Source: Salinispora mooreana (lineage in GTDB: Bacteria > Actinomycetota > Actinomycetes > Mycobacteriales > Micromonosporaceae). From it: 64,000 nt of DNA. Shown here in pieces: positions 26,047 through 34,864 of the stretch. The notes beneath the pieces are model-generated. The model was not told the origin of the DNA and did not search any database. It worked only from the letters and a program-made list of their open reading frames with translations. The position numbers were made by a program, and so were the translations under genes. Each line of letters starts with the position of its first letter. Position 1 is the first letter of the stretch. The stretch is from NCBI RefSeq assembly GCF_000379065.1, contig NZ_KB900614.1:4062133-4126132 (forward strand), given 5' to 3'.

Positions 26047-26577
26047 GTGGCCGAGGATCTCTACGCCACCCTGCACACCAACGCCGGCCCGATTCGGCTG
26101 CAGCTCTTTTCGAATCACGCGCCGAAGACCGTTCGCAACTTCGTGGAGTTGGCCGACGGCAACCGGCAGTACACCGACCCGCGGACCGGCCAGCCGGGCA
26201 GCGGCCCGTACTTCGACGGCACCATCTCACACCGCGTGATCAGCGGTTTCATGATCCAGATGGGTGACCCGACCGGCACCGGCCGGGGCGGCCCGGGTTA
26301 CACGTTCGCCGACGAGTTCCACCCCGAGCTGCGGTTCGACCGGCCGTACCTGCTGGCGATGGCGAACGCCGGGCCGGGCACCAACGGTTCGCAGTTCTTC
26401 ATCACGGTGGCGCCGACGCCGCACCTGAACAACCGGCACACCATCTTCGGGCAGGTCGCCGACGAGGAGTCGGTGAAGGTGGTTGACGCGATCGCCAACA
26501 CCCCGACGAACCCCGCCGATCGCCCGCTGCGCGATGTCGTTATCGAGCGGGTCGAGATCGAGCGCACCGGCTCCTGA
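26047..26577 (+). CDS. Peptidyl-prolyl cis-trans isomerase, cyclophilin type
   Basis: A 176-residue cytoplasmic cyclophilin. Core residues are present: the catalytic Arg in FDGTISHRVISGFMIQ, QMGDPTGTGRGGPGY, the SQFFI segment in GTNGSQFFITVAP, and HLNNRHTIFGQV. It catalyses proline isomerisation in protein folding. Translation starts at GTG 26047 behind GTGAGGAG. It is a single gene with no signal peptide, so it is the cytosolic form. Confidence 0.96.
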   Translation: MAEDLYATLHTNAGPIRLQLFSNHAPKTVRNFVELADGNRQYTDPRTGQPGSGPYFDGTISHRVISGFMIQMGDPTGTGRGGPGYTFADEFHPELRFDRPYLLAMANAGPGTNGSQFFITVAPTPHLNNRHTIFGQVADEESVKVVDAIANTPTNPADRPLRDVVIERVEIERTGS

Positions 26578-26591
26578 AGGCACGGACGAGG

Positions 26592-26640
26592 TACCTTTGC
26601 TCGCATGACTGAGCGCTCGGGCACCTGGGCTGTCCGGTGA
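26592..26640 (+). promoter_or_regulatory. Leaderless promoter and 11-codon upstream ORF coupled to the rhomboid gene
   Basis: A -10 like TACCTT (26592-26597) ends seven bases before ATG 26605. That ATG opens a reading frame of 11 codons (MTERSGTWAVR) stopping at TGA 26638-26640. The stop overlaps the rhomboid GTG 26637 in GTGA. The rhomboid start has no good ribosome binding site, so it may be reached by termination-reinitiation from this short ORF. Confidence 0.45.
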
Positions 26641-27548
26641 GCGAATCACCACCGACCACCCCGGTCTGCTACCGCCACCCCGGCCGGGAGGCCTACATCC
26701 GGTGCAACCGCTGCGAGCGGGTCATCTGCCCGGACTGCATGCGCGAGGCCTCGGTGGGCTTCCAGTGCCCGGAGTGCGTCAACGAAGGGCGCCGTAGCGT
26801 GCGGCCGGCGCGTACCGCCTTCGGTGGTGGTCTCGCCGGCCAACACGGCTATGTCACCAAGGCGTTGATCGCGTTCAACGCCTTGGTGATGCTGCTCTCG
26901 ATCAGCACCGACCGGGGTGGCGACGCGGTGGTGGGGGGCTCCGGCTTCGGCGGCCTGCTCGGCGGCAGCACCCCGTTGACCGAGTGGGGAGCCGTGCTCG
27001 GGCTCGCGGTCTTTCCCAACGGCACCGTGGGTGGCGTCGCCGATGGCGAGTGGTACCGGCTGGTCACCGCGATGTTCCTGCACTACGGCGTGATCCACCT
27101 GCTGCTGAACATGTACGCGTTGTGGATCCTTGGCCGAACCCTGGAGGCGAGTCTCGGCCCGGCCCGGTTCCTGGCCCTCTATCTGATCGCCGGCCTCGGC
27201 GGGAACGTCGCGGCGTACCTGTTCAGCGCACCGAACGCGGCCACCGCGGGCGCGTCAACGGCCATCTTCGGGCTCTTCGCGGCACTGTTCATCGTCGGCC
27301 GACGATTGGGGCGGGACGTCTCCCAGGTGCTCCCGATCCTGGTGATCAACCTGGTCTTCACGCTGACCGTGCCGGGGATTTCGATCCCTGGTCACCTGGG
27401 CGGTCTCGTGGTCGGCGGCCTGATGGCCTTCGTCCTCGCCCACGCCCCGCGGTCGCGGCGCACGATGGTGCAGGTGGGCGGTGGGGCGGTGCTCGTGGTG
27501 GCACTGCTCGGCCTGGCCCTGATTCGGACCGCGACCCTGCTCGCCTGA
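26637..27548 (+). CDS. Rhomboid family intramembrane serine protease with N-terminal B-box-like zinc finger
   Basis: A 303-residue protein. Residues 11-50 form a Cys/His-rich finger (CYRHPGREAYIRCNRCERVI, then CPDC and CPEC). About seven transmembrane helices follow. The catalytic serine is in NAATAGASTAIFGLFAA (GxSx motif) and its histidine in IPGHLGGLVVGG; the WxR-like loop and HLLLNMYALWILG of TM2 are also present. It cleaves membrane substrates within the bilayer. The start overlaps a short upstream ORF. Confidence 0.93.
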   Translation: MSESPPTTPVCYRHPGREAYIRCNRCERVICPDCMREASVGFQCPECVNEGRRSVRPARTAFGGGLAGQHGYVTKALIAFNALVMLLSISTDRGGDAVVGGSGFGGLLGGSTPLTEWGAVLGLAVFPNGTVGGVADGEWYRLVTAMFLHYGVIHLLLNMYALWILGRTLEASLGPARFLALYLIAGLGGNVAAYLFSAPNAATAGASTAIFGLFAALFIVGRRLGRDVSQVLPILVINLVFTLTVPGISIPGHLGGLVVGGLMAFVLAHAPRSRRTMVQVGGGAVLVVALLGLALIRTATLLA

Positions 27549-27626
27549 CGATCACCGCCGGTCCGATCACTGCGGTTTTCGTACGCGATCTGGCCGGGGA
27601 TCAGCGGGTCGGGTCGGGGGCCGGGG

Positions 27627-28070
27627 CTACCGGGTCGGGCGGGCCGCCCGTAGCTGCGTCGCGACCTCAGTCGGGTCGGCGTCCAGGTCGAACCGGCCGA
27701 ACAGGTGCAGCGTCTCGCCGGTATCCACCTCCAGGGCCGCGTGTGACCGGCCGAGGCGGGCCCGCTGGTCTACCCGGATCTCCGCCACCTGCGACCACGG
27801 CAGCCGCCGACGGCCAGCAAAGCCGCTGACCACCGTCAGCCCCTCCGGATCGACCGCGAGGCGGACCGGTGCCAGCAGGTCCCGCGCGGCCCAGACCAGG
27901 AGCGCGGCGGCGGCCAACACGGTCAGCGTGAGTCGGACCGGGTCACCGTCGGTGAGCAGGAGACCGAGCGCGACCAGCGCCCCAGCCCCGCCGATTTTGA
28001 TCGCCGGCAGGGCAGCCGGGACCCGCCACTGCCGGGTCTCGGGCGATGTCGTATCCATATCGACCAGCAT
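27627..28070 (-). CDS. PH-domain (bPH6-like) membrane protein
   Basis: A protein of about 147 residues. Two hydrophobic helices (about 24-40 and 45-62) are followed by a PH-like beta domain: VRLAVDPEGLTVVSGFAGRR, LPWSQVAEIRVDQR, and GETLHLFGRFDLD. The start is ATG 28070 or 28058; neither has a clear ribosome binding site. The frame stays open far upstream, but that part is the antisense of the thiolase gene and is not protein. Function unknown. Confidence 0.82.
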   Translation of the reverse strand: MLVDMDTTSPETRQWRVPAALPAIKIGGAGALVALGLLLTDGDPVRLTLTVLAAAALLVWAARDLLAPVRLAVDPEGLTVVSGFAGRRRLPWSQVAEIRVDQRARLGRSHAALEVDTGETLHLFGRFDLDADPTEVATQLRAARPTR

Positions 28071-28130
28071 GCCAGTGCGGCGGGCGGGCGGCGTACCATC
28101 GACGCCAAGCCAAATTACCGGGGAGTAGTT

Positions 28131-29303
28131 ATGAGTGACGCAGTAATCGTCGGCGCCGTACGCACCCCCGTCGGGCGGCGCAAGGGGAGCCTCGCCGACG
28201 TACACCCGGTCGATTTGTCGGCGCACGTGCTGGGCACCCTCACCGAACGGACCGGCATCGATCCGGGCCAGGTGGATGATGTGTACTGGGGCTGCGTCTC
28301 GCAGGTCGGCGAGCAGTCGTGGAACGTGGCCCGCAACGCCGTCCTCGCGGCCGGCTGGCCCGAGACGGTTCCCGGCACCACCCTTGACCGGCAGTGCGGA
28401 TCCAGCCAGCAGGCGCTGCACTTCGCCGCCGCGACCGTGCTCTCCGGGCAGGCCGACCTGGTGGTGGCGGGCGGGGTCGAGTCGATGACCCGGGTGCCGA
28501 TGGGTTCCAGCGTGGCTGGGGGCATGCCGTTCAGCACGGCGATCCTGGACCGCTATCGGGGGGTGGAGGGGGTGGCGGAGGACAACCCGCTCCCGTTCAA
28601 CCAGGGCGTCGGCGCGGAGCTGATTGCCCGTCGGTGGCGACTGACCCGTACCCAGCTCGACGAGTTCGCCCTCGCCAGCCATGAGAAGGCGGGCGCGGCG
28701 CAGGATGCCGGCGCATTCGACGCCGAGCTGGCGCCGGTCCCCCTCGCCGACGGGAGCACGGTCTCCGCCGACGAGGGCATCCGTCGGGACACGTCCCTGG
28801 CGAAGCTGGCCGAGCTCGCGACCCCGTTTCGGGCCGACGGCGTGGTGACCGCCGGGTCCGCATCCCAGATCTCCGACGGCGCGGCGGCGCTCGCCGTCAC
28901 CACCGCCGAGTGGGCCGGCCGGCACGGCCTGCGCCCGCTCGCCCGCATCCACACCGCGGTGGTCTGCGGCGACGACCCGGTCGCCATGTTGACTGCGCCC
29001 ATTCCGGCCACCGCCAAGGCGCTGCGCCGGGCGGGGCTGGGCATCGAGGAGATCGGGGTGTACGAGGTCAACGAGGCGTTCGCCTCGGTGCCGCTGGCGT
29101 GGCTCGCGGAGACCGAGGCCGATTCGCAACGGCTGAACCCACGTGGCGGCGCCATCGCCCTCGGGCATCCGCTCGGCGGATCCGGTGCCCGGATCATGAC
29201 CACCATGTTGGCGCACATGCGAGACGAGAACATCCGGTACGGCCTGCAAACCATGTGCGAGGGCGGCGGCATGGCCAACGCGACCATCGTCGAACTGCTC
29301 TGA
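28131..29303 (+). CDS. Thiolase (acetyl-CoA C-acyltransferase)
   Basis: A 390-residue degradative/biosynthetic thiolase. The nucleophilic cysteine is C89 in TLDRQCGSSQQ, the histidine is in GGAIALGHPLGGSGARI, and the second cysteine is in TMCEGGGMANA, with NEAFA upstream. It condenses or cleaves acyl-CoAs. A GGGGAG ribosome binding site precedes the ATG. It stands alone, without beta-oxidation partners, so chain-length preference and direction are unknown. Confidence 0.94.
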   Translation: MSDAVIVGAVRTPVGRRKGSLADVHPVDLSAHVLGTLTERTGIDPGQVDDVYWGCVSQVGEQSWNVARNAVLAAGWPETVPGTTLDRQCGSSQQALHFAAATVLSGQADLVVAGGVESMTRVPMGSSVAGGMPFSTAILDRYRGVEGVAEDNPLPFNQGVGAELIARRWRLTRTQLDEFALASHEKAGAAQDAGAFDAELAPVPLADGSTVSADEGIRRDTSLAKLAELATPFRADGVVTAGSASQISDGAAALAVTTAEWAGRHGLRPLARIHTAVVCGDDPVAMLTAPIPATAKALRRAGLGIEEIGVYEVNEAFASVPLAWLAETEADSQRLNPRGGAIALGHPLGGSGARIMTTMLAHMRDENIRYGLQTMCEGGGMANATIVELL

Positions 29304-29427
29304 ACCACCCCCGCTCGGATGGGCATGCCTGGTCCAGTGGGCATGACCCGCCCGGCGGGGCGTGGAAGATGCAAGGTTCGGCCGTCCCGCCCATATCACC
29401 CCGCGGCGGGGCGTCGTTGGGCAGGGC

Positions 29428-29937
29428 ATGGACGTCTTCTCCCGAACGTTCCTTCCCGCTGCGGCCGAGGCTGGTATAGCGACTCAGACCGCCAGCCGAC
29501 ACATGCCCGTCTTCCGGCGTTGCGTCGGTTCGGGTGACGCCCCCATCCTGGTCACCCGGTGCAGCCGCCCGAACGCCGCTGGTGAGTACCTCCTGCTGCT
29601 GACCCACCGACGCCTGGTCATCACCCGGCAGACCCGGGTGCTGCACCGGCTCCGCCTGCACCTCAACACCGAGCTGCGCGAGCTGAGCAACGTCACCTGG
29701 GGGCCGGACCCACGGCTGCACTGCCTGGAGCTGGCCGCTACCGCCATCGACGGCGTCCGGGAGCGGTTCGTCATCCGGACTCGGCACCCGAAGCAGGTGT
29801 GGCAGCTCGACGAGCTGCTCAACCACGCTTTCCGCACCCGCGTACGGATCGCGCGCGAGCGGCTCGTCGCCACCATCGGCGATCCCGGCCCGGCCCCGGT
29901 CCGGCCGGTCGCCTTCCGTCCCGCCACCGCCCGCTGA
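29428..29937 (+). CDS. Conserved-looking hypothetical protein, PH-like
   Basis: A 169-residue cytoplasmic protein beginning MDVFSRTFLPAAAEAGI, behind GGGCAGGG. The middle (ILVTRCSRPNAAGEYLLLLT, RRLVITRQTRVLHRLRLHLN) has the look of a small beta-domain that could be PH/GRAM-like, followed by a basic helix. I do not recognise a named family with confidence. It lies between thiolase and a GT2 with no overlap, so it seems monocistronic. Confidence 0.65.
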   Translation: MDVFSRTFLPAAAEAGIATQTASRHMPVFRRCVGSGDAPILVTRCSRPNAAGEYLLLLTHRRLVITRQTRVLHRLRLHLNTELRELSNVTWGPDPRLHCLELAATAIDGVRERFVIRTRHPKQVWQLDELLNHAFRTRVRIARERLVATIGDPGPAPVRPVAFRPATAR

Positions 29938-30248
29938 CCGCTTCCTTAGCCGAACCCGAGCACGCCCCGAGCAGTGCCGCGCCGTCCCGATCGGCCATCA
30001 TGAGCCGGTGACCGTTGACGTCCAGCCCGCGTGACCGGGTGCTCGGCGTTGCCGGCGCGCAGGACGGCGAGAACGGCGAGGCCCGATTGATCGTGCCGCC
30101 CAGGAGCGAGTAGTTCGCTCGCAGCGGCAGCCGGCGGCCGGCGGCCATCGTGGTCGAACCGCCGCCGGGCCGCCGCTACTACGTCAAGATCGCGGCCCAA
30201 CGCGGTACGCTATGGCGTCCAATGGTGCGCCCACCGGGGGAAACGTCC
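29938..30248. other. Intergenic region before the GT2 gene
   Basis: No protein-like frame is evident. Near its end a TACGCT hexamer (about 30206-30211) could be a -10 element, and GGGGGA at about 30237 is the ribosome binding site of the following gene. Confidence 0.4.
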
Positions 30249-30956
30249 GTGAAGCTCTCGATCCTCATGCCGGTCTACAACGAGGAAGAACGCATCGCGG
30301 ACGCCCTGAAGCAGGCGCTCGCGGTGGACTATCCGTGCGAGATCGAGCTCGTTGTGGTGGACGACGGGAGTCGGGACGGCACCGGCGAGATCCTGGACCG
30401 GGCCGATGATGCCCGGGTCCGCGTGATCACCCATCCGCGTAACTCCGGTAAGGGCGCGGCCATCCGGACGGCGGTCGACAACGCCGAGGGTGAGTACATG
30501 GTGATCCTCGACGCCGACCTGGAGTACGACCCGCAGGACATCGCCAAGCTGCTCGCGCCGGTCCTCGACGGGCGGGCCACGGTCGTCTACGGTAATCGCA
30601 CCTTCGGCAGTCACAGCGCCTACAGCTTCTGGTACGTGATGGGCAACAAGGGCGTCACGATGGTGGCCAACGTGCTCTTCAACTCCTACATCGGCGACCT
30701 GGAGACCTGCTTCAAGCTGATGCCGATCGAGTTGTACCGCTCCCTGAATATTCACTCTCGCGGTTTCGGCATGGAGGCGGAGGTGACCGGCAAGCTGCTG
30801 CGCCGTCGGATCCGCCCGTACGAGGTGCCGATCAGCTACCGGGCCCGTGGTCGCGAGGAGGGCAAGAAGATCACCTGGAAGGACGGGGTCGAGGCGGTCT
30901 GGATTCTCAGCCGGGAGCGGGCCCGGCGGCGTCCTTCGGACACCGCCCCCCGCTGA
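30249..30956 (+). CDS. Glycosyltransferase family 2 (dolichol-phosphate mannosyltransferase-like)
   Basis: A 235-residue GT-A enzyme. It starts KLSILMPVYNEEERIADAL, has the nucleotide-binding VVVDDGSRDGT and the metal-binding DXD in VILDADLEYDPQDI, and ends like DPM1/Ppm1-type enzymes (YEVPISYRARGREEGKKITW). Such enzymes transfer a hexose from a nucleotide sugar to polyprenyl phosphate, or glycosylate envelope components. I chose GTG 30249, seven bases after GGGGGA; ATG 30222 would add nine residues. Confidence 0.9.
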   Translation: MKLSILMPVYNEEERIADALKQALAVDYPCEIELVVVDDGSRDGTGEILDRADDARVRVITHPRNSGKGAAIRTAVDNAEGEYMVILDADLEYDPQDIAKLLAPVLDGRATVVYGNRTFGSHSAYSFWYVMGNKGVTMVANVLFNSYIGDLETCFKLMPIELYRSLNIHSRGFGMEAEVTGKLLRRRIRPYEVPISYRARGREEGKKITWKDGVEAVWILSRERARRRPSDTAPR

Positions 30957-31055
30957 TCCTCCGGCGACCTGCCCCCCGCTGCCTCGCTGAGTCCGCTGCC
31001 CTGCCGAGCGCCCCCGTTGACCGCCGCGCCGAAAGGCCAGTCCGGCGCCGGAAGG

Positions 31056-31946
31056 TCAGCGCAGCGCCGGTGAGACGAAGTCCAGCACCGATCGCCGCAG
31101 CCCCGACGCGTCCAGGCCGTGCCAGTGGGTGTGGTCGTCGGCCGAGCCGTACCGCCGGAGCTCCTCGCGCCCGACGCCGATCGCCAGTAGCCGGTGTGGG
31201 CGGTCCGCCAGCGCCGCCGAGACCACCCGGCTGGAAGTCCCGGCGAGGTAGGGCTCGACCAGGATCACGTCAGTGCCGGCCCGATCGCGGAGCCCGGCGG
31301 TGTCGAATGGCCGCGGCCGGTTGGTGTACGCCACCGTGACGGGCAGGTCGGCCAGTGCTGCGGTGGCCGCGTCCAGGGTCGGCCCGACGGCCACCACCAG
31401 GGGTGCTCCCGGTCCGGCGTCCCGCACCACCTGCAACGCTCCCTCGCCGCCCAACGGCCGCTCGTTGCTGAGCACCGAGAGCCGCAGGTACGCCGAGGTA
31501 TCTGCGGCTACCGCCGTCCGCAGCAGCGGCGCCACCTCGCCGGGGTGGCCGGGCACGTGCACCGTCCAGCCGTGCAGCGTGTCGATCAGCGAGACATCCG
31601 CCGGCGACAGGTGGGTCCGGCCCGCCGCCGCCCGGTCGTACGAGGCGCCCACGCTGACCAGCACCGCGCGCGCATCCTGGTGGTCCAGGTCGAGCTTGAG
31701 CTGCTCGTACGCCCGCTCGACCAGGAACGGCGCATAGGTGTGCACGATCGGCCGCAGGCCGGTCAACGCCAGCCCGCCGGCCACCCCGACCATCAGTTGT
31801 TCCCGGATCCCGACGTTCAGGACCCGGTCCGGGTGCCGGGCCGCCGCCGGGGCGAAGAGGGCGGCGGAGATGTCGGCCAGCACCAGCGCGGTACGCGGGT
31901 CGTCGGCGAGCAGCGCGGTGGTGGTGTCGACGAAGGTGTCGCGCAT
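31056..31946 (-). CDS. Transketolase, C-terminal subunit
   Basis: A 296-residue protein equal to the pyrimidine-binding and C-terminal domains of transketolase. The characteristic VLNVGIREQLMVGVAGGLAL contains the catalytic Glu, followed by PIVHTYAPFLVERAYEQLKLD. Split transketolases of this type pair with a separate TPP-binding subunit, encoded immediately upstream with a 1-base TAATG overlap and a strong AAGGAGG. Acts on ketose/aldose phosphates in the pentose phosphate pathway or a specialised analogue. Confidence 0.92.
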   Translation of the reverse strand: MRDTFVDTTTALLADDPRTALVLADISAALFAPAAARHPDRVLNVGIREQLMVGVAGGLALTGLRPIVHTYAPFLVERAYEQLKLDLDHQDARAVLVSVGASYDRAAAGRTHLSPADVSLIDTLHGWTVHVPGHPGEVAPLLRTAVAADTSAYLRLSVLSNERPLGGEGALQVVRDAGPGAPLVVAVGPTLDAATAALADLPVTVAYTNRPRPFDTAGLRDRAGTDVILVEPYLAGTSSRVVSAALADRPHRLLAIGVGREELRRYGSADDHTHWHGLDASGLRRSVLDFVSPALR

Positions 31947-32674
31947 TAGTCCTCCTTGGGGTCGACGACCGCCACGACGACGTGGGGCCGGTTGCCGTCA
32001 TGCCCGGTCAGGGCGGTGTGCAGGGCGTCGTGGTCGGTTCCGTCAACCGTCGTCGCGGTCCAGCCGTCCACGGTGAACCGGGCTGCCGGTCCGCCCGGCC
32101 AGCCGTGGGTGGCGGAGGCGTTGTCGATCACGATCGCGGTGAGGTTGGCCAGGCCGGTTGTCCCGGCGTAGGTGATCGCCTCGTGGTTGGAACCCTCGTC
32201 CAGTTCGGCATCGCCGAGCAGCACGTACACCCGGGGTTCGAGCCGGCCCTGGGCCCGTAGCCCGAGCGCGGTTCCGACGCCGAGGCCGAGGCCGTGGCCG
32301 AGCGATCCGGAGCCGATCTCCACTCCGGGCACGAGCATCCGGTCGGGGTGGTCGCCGAGCCGGCTCGCCGGCCCACCCTGGTCGTCGAGCCAGTCGGCGG
32401 GGAAGAACTCCGCGGCGGCGAGCACCGCGTAGTACCCGGCGACCGCGTGCCCCTTGGAGAGCAGGAACCGGTCCCGGTCCGGGTCGTCAACGGCCGTCGG
32501 GTCAACCCGCAGGACGCGGTGGTAGAGCACCTGGAGCACGTTGATGGTGGAGTAGACGTTCGTGCCGAACTCCCGGCCGGCCCGGATCCGCTCCAGCAGC
32601 GGGGCGACCGGCTGTCGGCCGTCGATCGGCGCGGCGGCCGCGGCGATCGTGGCGGTGGTCGTGGTGGCTGTCAT
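31946..32674 (-). CDS. Transketolase, N-terminal (TPP-binding) subunit
   Basis: A 242-residue protein equal to the first domain of transketolase. The thiamine-diphosphate motif is visible as VLLGDAELDEGSNHEAITYA followed by IVIDNASATHG; the LSKGHAVAGYYAVLA segment is also typical. I use ATG 32674 (MTATTTTATIAAAA), since the upstream extension is antisense-like. It is divergent from a SoxR-type regulator only 43-46 bases away, an unusual neighbour for a transketolase. Confidence 0.9.
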   Translation of the reverse strand: MTATTTTATIAAAAAPIDGRQPVAPLLERIRAGREFGTNVYSTINVLQVLYHRVLRVDPTAVDDPDRDRFLLSKGHAVAGYYAVLAAAEFFPADWLDDQGGPASRLGDHPDRMLVPGVEIGSGSLGHGLGLGVGTALGLRAQGRLEPRVYVLLGDAELDEGSNHEAITYAGTTGLANLTAIVIDNASATHGWPGGPAARFTVDGWTATTVDGTDHDALHTALTGHDGNRPHVVVAVVDPKED

Positions 32675-32691
32675 GCGGCTAGCCTGCAACT

Positions 32692-32705
32692 TGAAGCCCA
32701 CTTCA
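32692..32705. promoter_or_regulatory. TGAAG-N4-CTTCA palindrome in the divergent transketolase/SoxR promoter
   Basis: TGAAG (32692-32696) and CTTCA (32701-32705) form a dyad centred between the two divergent starts, within ACTTGAAGCCCACTTCAGCT. MerR-family proteins bind dyads between -35 and -10 elements. The location is right for the adjacent regulator, although it is not a perfect match to the known SoxR box. Confidence 0.5.
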
Positions 32706-32720
32706 GCTCAAGGTGACGTG

Positions 32721-33158
32721 ATGCAGGAGTCATTGACCATCGGCCAGCTCTCCGCGCGCAGCGGGGTGGCGTCGTCCGCGCTGCGCTACTACGAGCGGAT
32801 GGGGCTGCTCCGAGCAGACCGTACCGGTGGCAACCAGCGCCGGTACGCGCGCAGTGAACTACGCCGGGTGGCGTTCATCCGGATCTCCCAACAGGTCGGC
32901 ATCTCGCTGGACGAGATCCGCGAGGCACTCGAATCCCTGCCGGCCGCCCGGACCCCGACCCCGGAGGACTGGACCCAGCTCTCCAAGCTGTGGCGCGACC
33001 GGCTGGACGAGAAGATCACGCTCCTCACCCGGCTCCGGGACGACCTCGAGGGGTGCATCGGCTGCGGATGCCTGTCGTTGCGCCGCTGCACCCTCAGCAA
33101 CCCGGGCGACCAGGTGGCCGACGAGGGCCCCGGGGCACGCCTGGCGGTGCCGCGCTAG
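32721..33158 (+). CDS. soxR: SoxR-type MerR regulator with [2Fe-2S] cysteine motif
   Basis: A 145-residue MerR protein: helix-turn-helix (LTIGQLSARSGVASSALRYY, residues 5-24), dimerisation helix, and four cysteines C112, C115, C117 and C123 in GCIGCGCLSLRRC, exactly the CX2CXCX5C cluster of SoxR. It senses redox-active compounds or oxidants through the iron-sulfur cluster. Start at ATG 32721 (GTG 32718 also possible) after AAGGTGACG. It converges on a quinone oxidoreductase gene, a class often SoxR-controlled in streptomycetes. Confidence 0.93.
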   Translation: MQESLTIGQLSARSGVASSALRYYERMGLLRADRTGGNQRRYARSELRRVAFIRISQQVGISLDEIREALESLPAARTPTPEDWTQLSKLWRDRLDEKITLLTRLRDDLEGCIGCGCLSLRRCTLSNPGDQVADEGPGARLAVPR

Positions 33159-34132
33159 CCGACGGTCAGCAGCACCTTGCCGACGTGCTCGTTCGACTCG
33201 ACGAGACGGTGGGCCTCGGCCGCGTCGGTGATCGGCAGTCGGCGGTCCACGACCGGGCGGACCTTGCCGGCCGCGACCAGTGGCCACACCTGCTCGCGTA
33301 CGCCCTCGACGATCTCCGCCTTCTGGCCCAGCGGGAGGGAACGCAGGGTGGTCGCGGCCACCGTCGCCCGCTTCGCCAGCAGCGCACCGAGGTCCAGCTC
33401 CCCCTTCCGGCCGCCCAACAGGCCGATCAGCATCAGCCGGCCGTCGGTGGCGAGCGCGGAGACGTTTCGCCCCAGGTAGGCCGCGCCCATGATGTCGAGG
33501 ATCACGTCCGCGCCCCGGCCACCGGTGAACCGCCGAACTTCCGCGGCGAAGTCCTGCTCCCGATAGTCGATCAGGTGGGCGGCGCCGAGGGCCCGCAGCC
33601 GGTCGTGCTTGGCCAACCGCGCGGTCACCAGCACCGTCGCCCCGAGGGCTGAGCCGAGCTGGATCGCGAAGGTGCCGATCCCACTGCCGCCGCCGTGCAC
33701 CAGCAGCGTCTCCCCGGCGGCCAGCTTTGCCCGCTGCACCACGTTCGACCAGACCGTGCAGGCCACCTCCGGCAGCGCCGCCGCCTCCACCAGGTCCACG
33801 CCGTCGGGCAGCGGCAGCAGCTGGCCGGCCGGCACCGCCACCCGCTCCGCGTACCCGCCGCCGGCCAACAGCGCACAGACCGGCTGACCCACCGCCCAAC
33901 CGGACACGTCATCGGCGACCGCGCTGATCACCCCGGAGCACTCCAGACCGGGGTACGGGGGCGCACCCGGGGGCGGCGGATAGTGGCCCTTCCGTTGCAG
34001 CACGTCGGCCCGGTTGACCGCGCTGGCCCGTATGTCAACGATCACCTCGCCGGGGCCGGGCACCGGATCGGGCACCTCGGTCCAGACCAACGCCTCTGGC
34101 CCGCCGAACTCCTGGATCGTGATCGCGTGCAT
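33155..34132 (-). CDS. NAD(P)H:quinone oxidoreductase, zinc-independent MDR family
   Basis: A 325-residue medium-chain dehydrogenase/reductase resembling QOR and PIG3. It has the N-terminal MHAITIQEFGGPEALVWTEV, the NADPH-binding GGGSGIGTFAIQLGSALGA, and DVILDIMGAAYLGRNVSAL. The zinc-binding cysteines of alcohol dehydrogenases are absent. It reduces quinones or reactive enones. The stop codon overlaps the soxR stop by 4 bases on the opposite strand, and the redox role fits that neighbour. Confidence 0.92.
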   Translation of the reverse strand: MHAITIQEFGGPEALVWTEVPDPVPGPGEVIVDIRASAVNRADVLQRKGHYPPPPGAPPYPGLECSGVISAVADDVSGWAVGQPVCALLAGGGYAERVAVPAGQLLPLPDGVDLVEAAALPEVACTVWSNVVQRAKLAAGETLLVHGGGSGIGTFAIQLGSALGATVLVTARLAKHDRLRALGAAHLIDYREQDFAAEVRRFTGGRGADVILDIMGAAYLGRNVSALATDGRLMLIGLLGGRKGELDLGALLAKRATVAATTLRSLPLGQKAEIVEGVREQVWPLVAAGKVRPVVDRRLPITDAAEAHRLVESNEHVGKVLLTVG

Positions 34133-34279
34133 GCTTCCTGTCTACCCGAAGCCGGTCCGTGCCCGGGAGCCCGTACTGCTAACACGCACTGTGGACGGCA
34201 TGTGGGTGGGCGTGCTTGCCCATCGGCGGGGCCGGCGTGGCAGACTGGGCACGGTCGTCGCCCGTGGGGTGGCGCGCCG

Positions 34280-34366
34280 GGAGGGTTCGCCTAGTGGCCG
34301 ATGGCGCTGGTCTTGAAAACCGGTAAGGCAGTGATGTCTTCGTGGGTTCGAATCCCACACCCTCCG
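34280..34366 (+). tRNA. tRNA-Ser (anticodon TGA)
   Basis: An 87-base class II tRNA. Acceptor arms GGAGGGT (34280-34286) and ACCCTCC (34359-34365), anticodon loop CTTGAAA giving TGA, a long variable arm and the T-loop GGGTTCGAATCCC are all visible. No CCA is encoded. It marks the left edge of the accessory region 34.4-39.4 kb, and tRNA-Ser genes are common integration sites. Confidence 0.96.
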
Positions 34367-34864
34367 CCCCTCGGGCGGCAAGCGCCGCACTCGATCAATG
34401 CTTGTCGGTCGATTGGGCCACCCTCATCGATCGGGCCCACTGTGCGACACGCCCGACCAAACCTGATCCCAAACGCGCTCTCACACAAGCCCGACGACTC
34501 GAGCTGACTGGCGCCGTACCCCGTTATGCCCGTGTTGGCCCGGCGAGCGGGACCGGCCGTGAAGACACGCGGGCCCCTCGCTGTGCCGCCACGGTGTCGA
34601 CAACCGATCCGGAGCGGCGGCCGTGGTCAATCGCCACTGGGGCTGCGCCGGTGCCGTGGTGTTGTTGGGCCGGACGCCGACGCTGCCGGCAGGGTGCTTG
34701 TTGACCAGGACGATGCCGACGCTCCGGCTCCTCGGGTGAAGCTGATGCTATTGCCGGTGCGGGGACGCGATGCGGGCGTAGGGTGTTCCCGACGAGCCTT
34801 TGCCGCCGGGAACGCTGTCTGGCAATTCGTAGCCCCTGGTCGCTGGCAAGCCCTAGGAGTGTAA
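34367..34864. other. Intergenic stretch after tRNA-Ser
   Basis: Nearly 500 bases with no protein-like frame on either strand. A TAGGAG ribosome binding site for the decarboxylase lies at the end (34853-34858). I looked for a direct copy of the tRNA 3' end that would mark an att site and found none in this stretch. Confidence 0.4.

Noticed and set aside
28071..29429. A 600-codon minus-strand frame from 29429 to 27627
   Set aside because: Only the last 147 codons are a protein (PH domain). The rest is antisense to the thiolase gene, with His/Arg/Gly-rich composition and no motifs.
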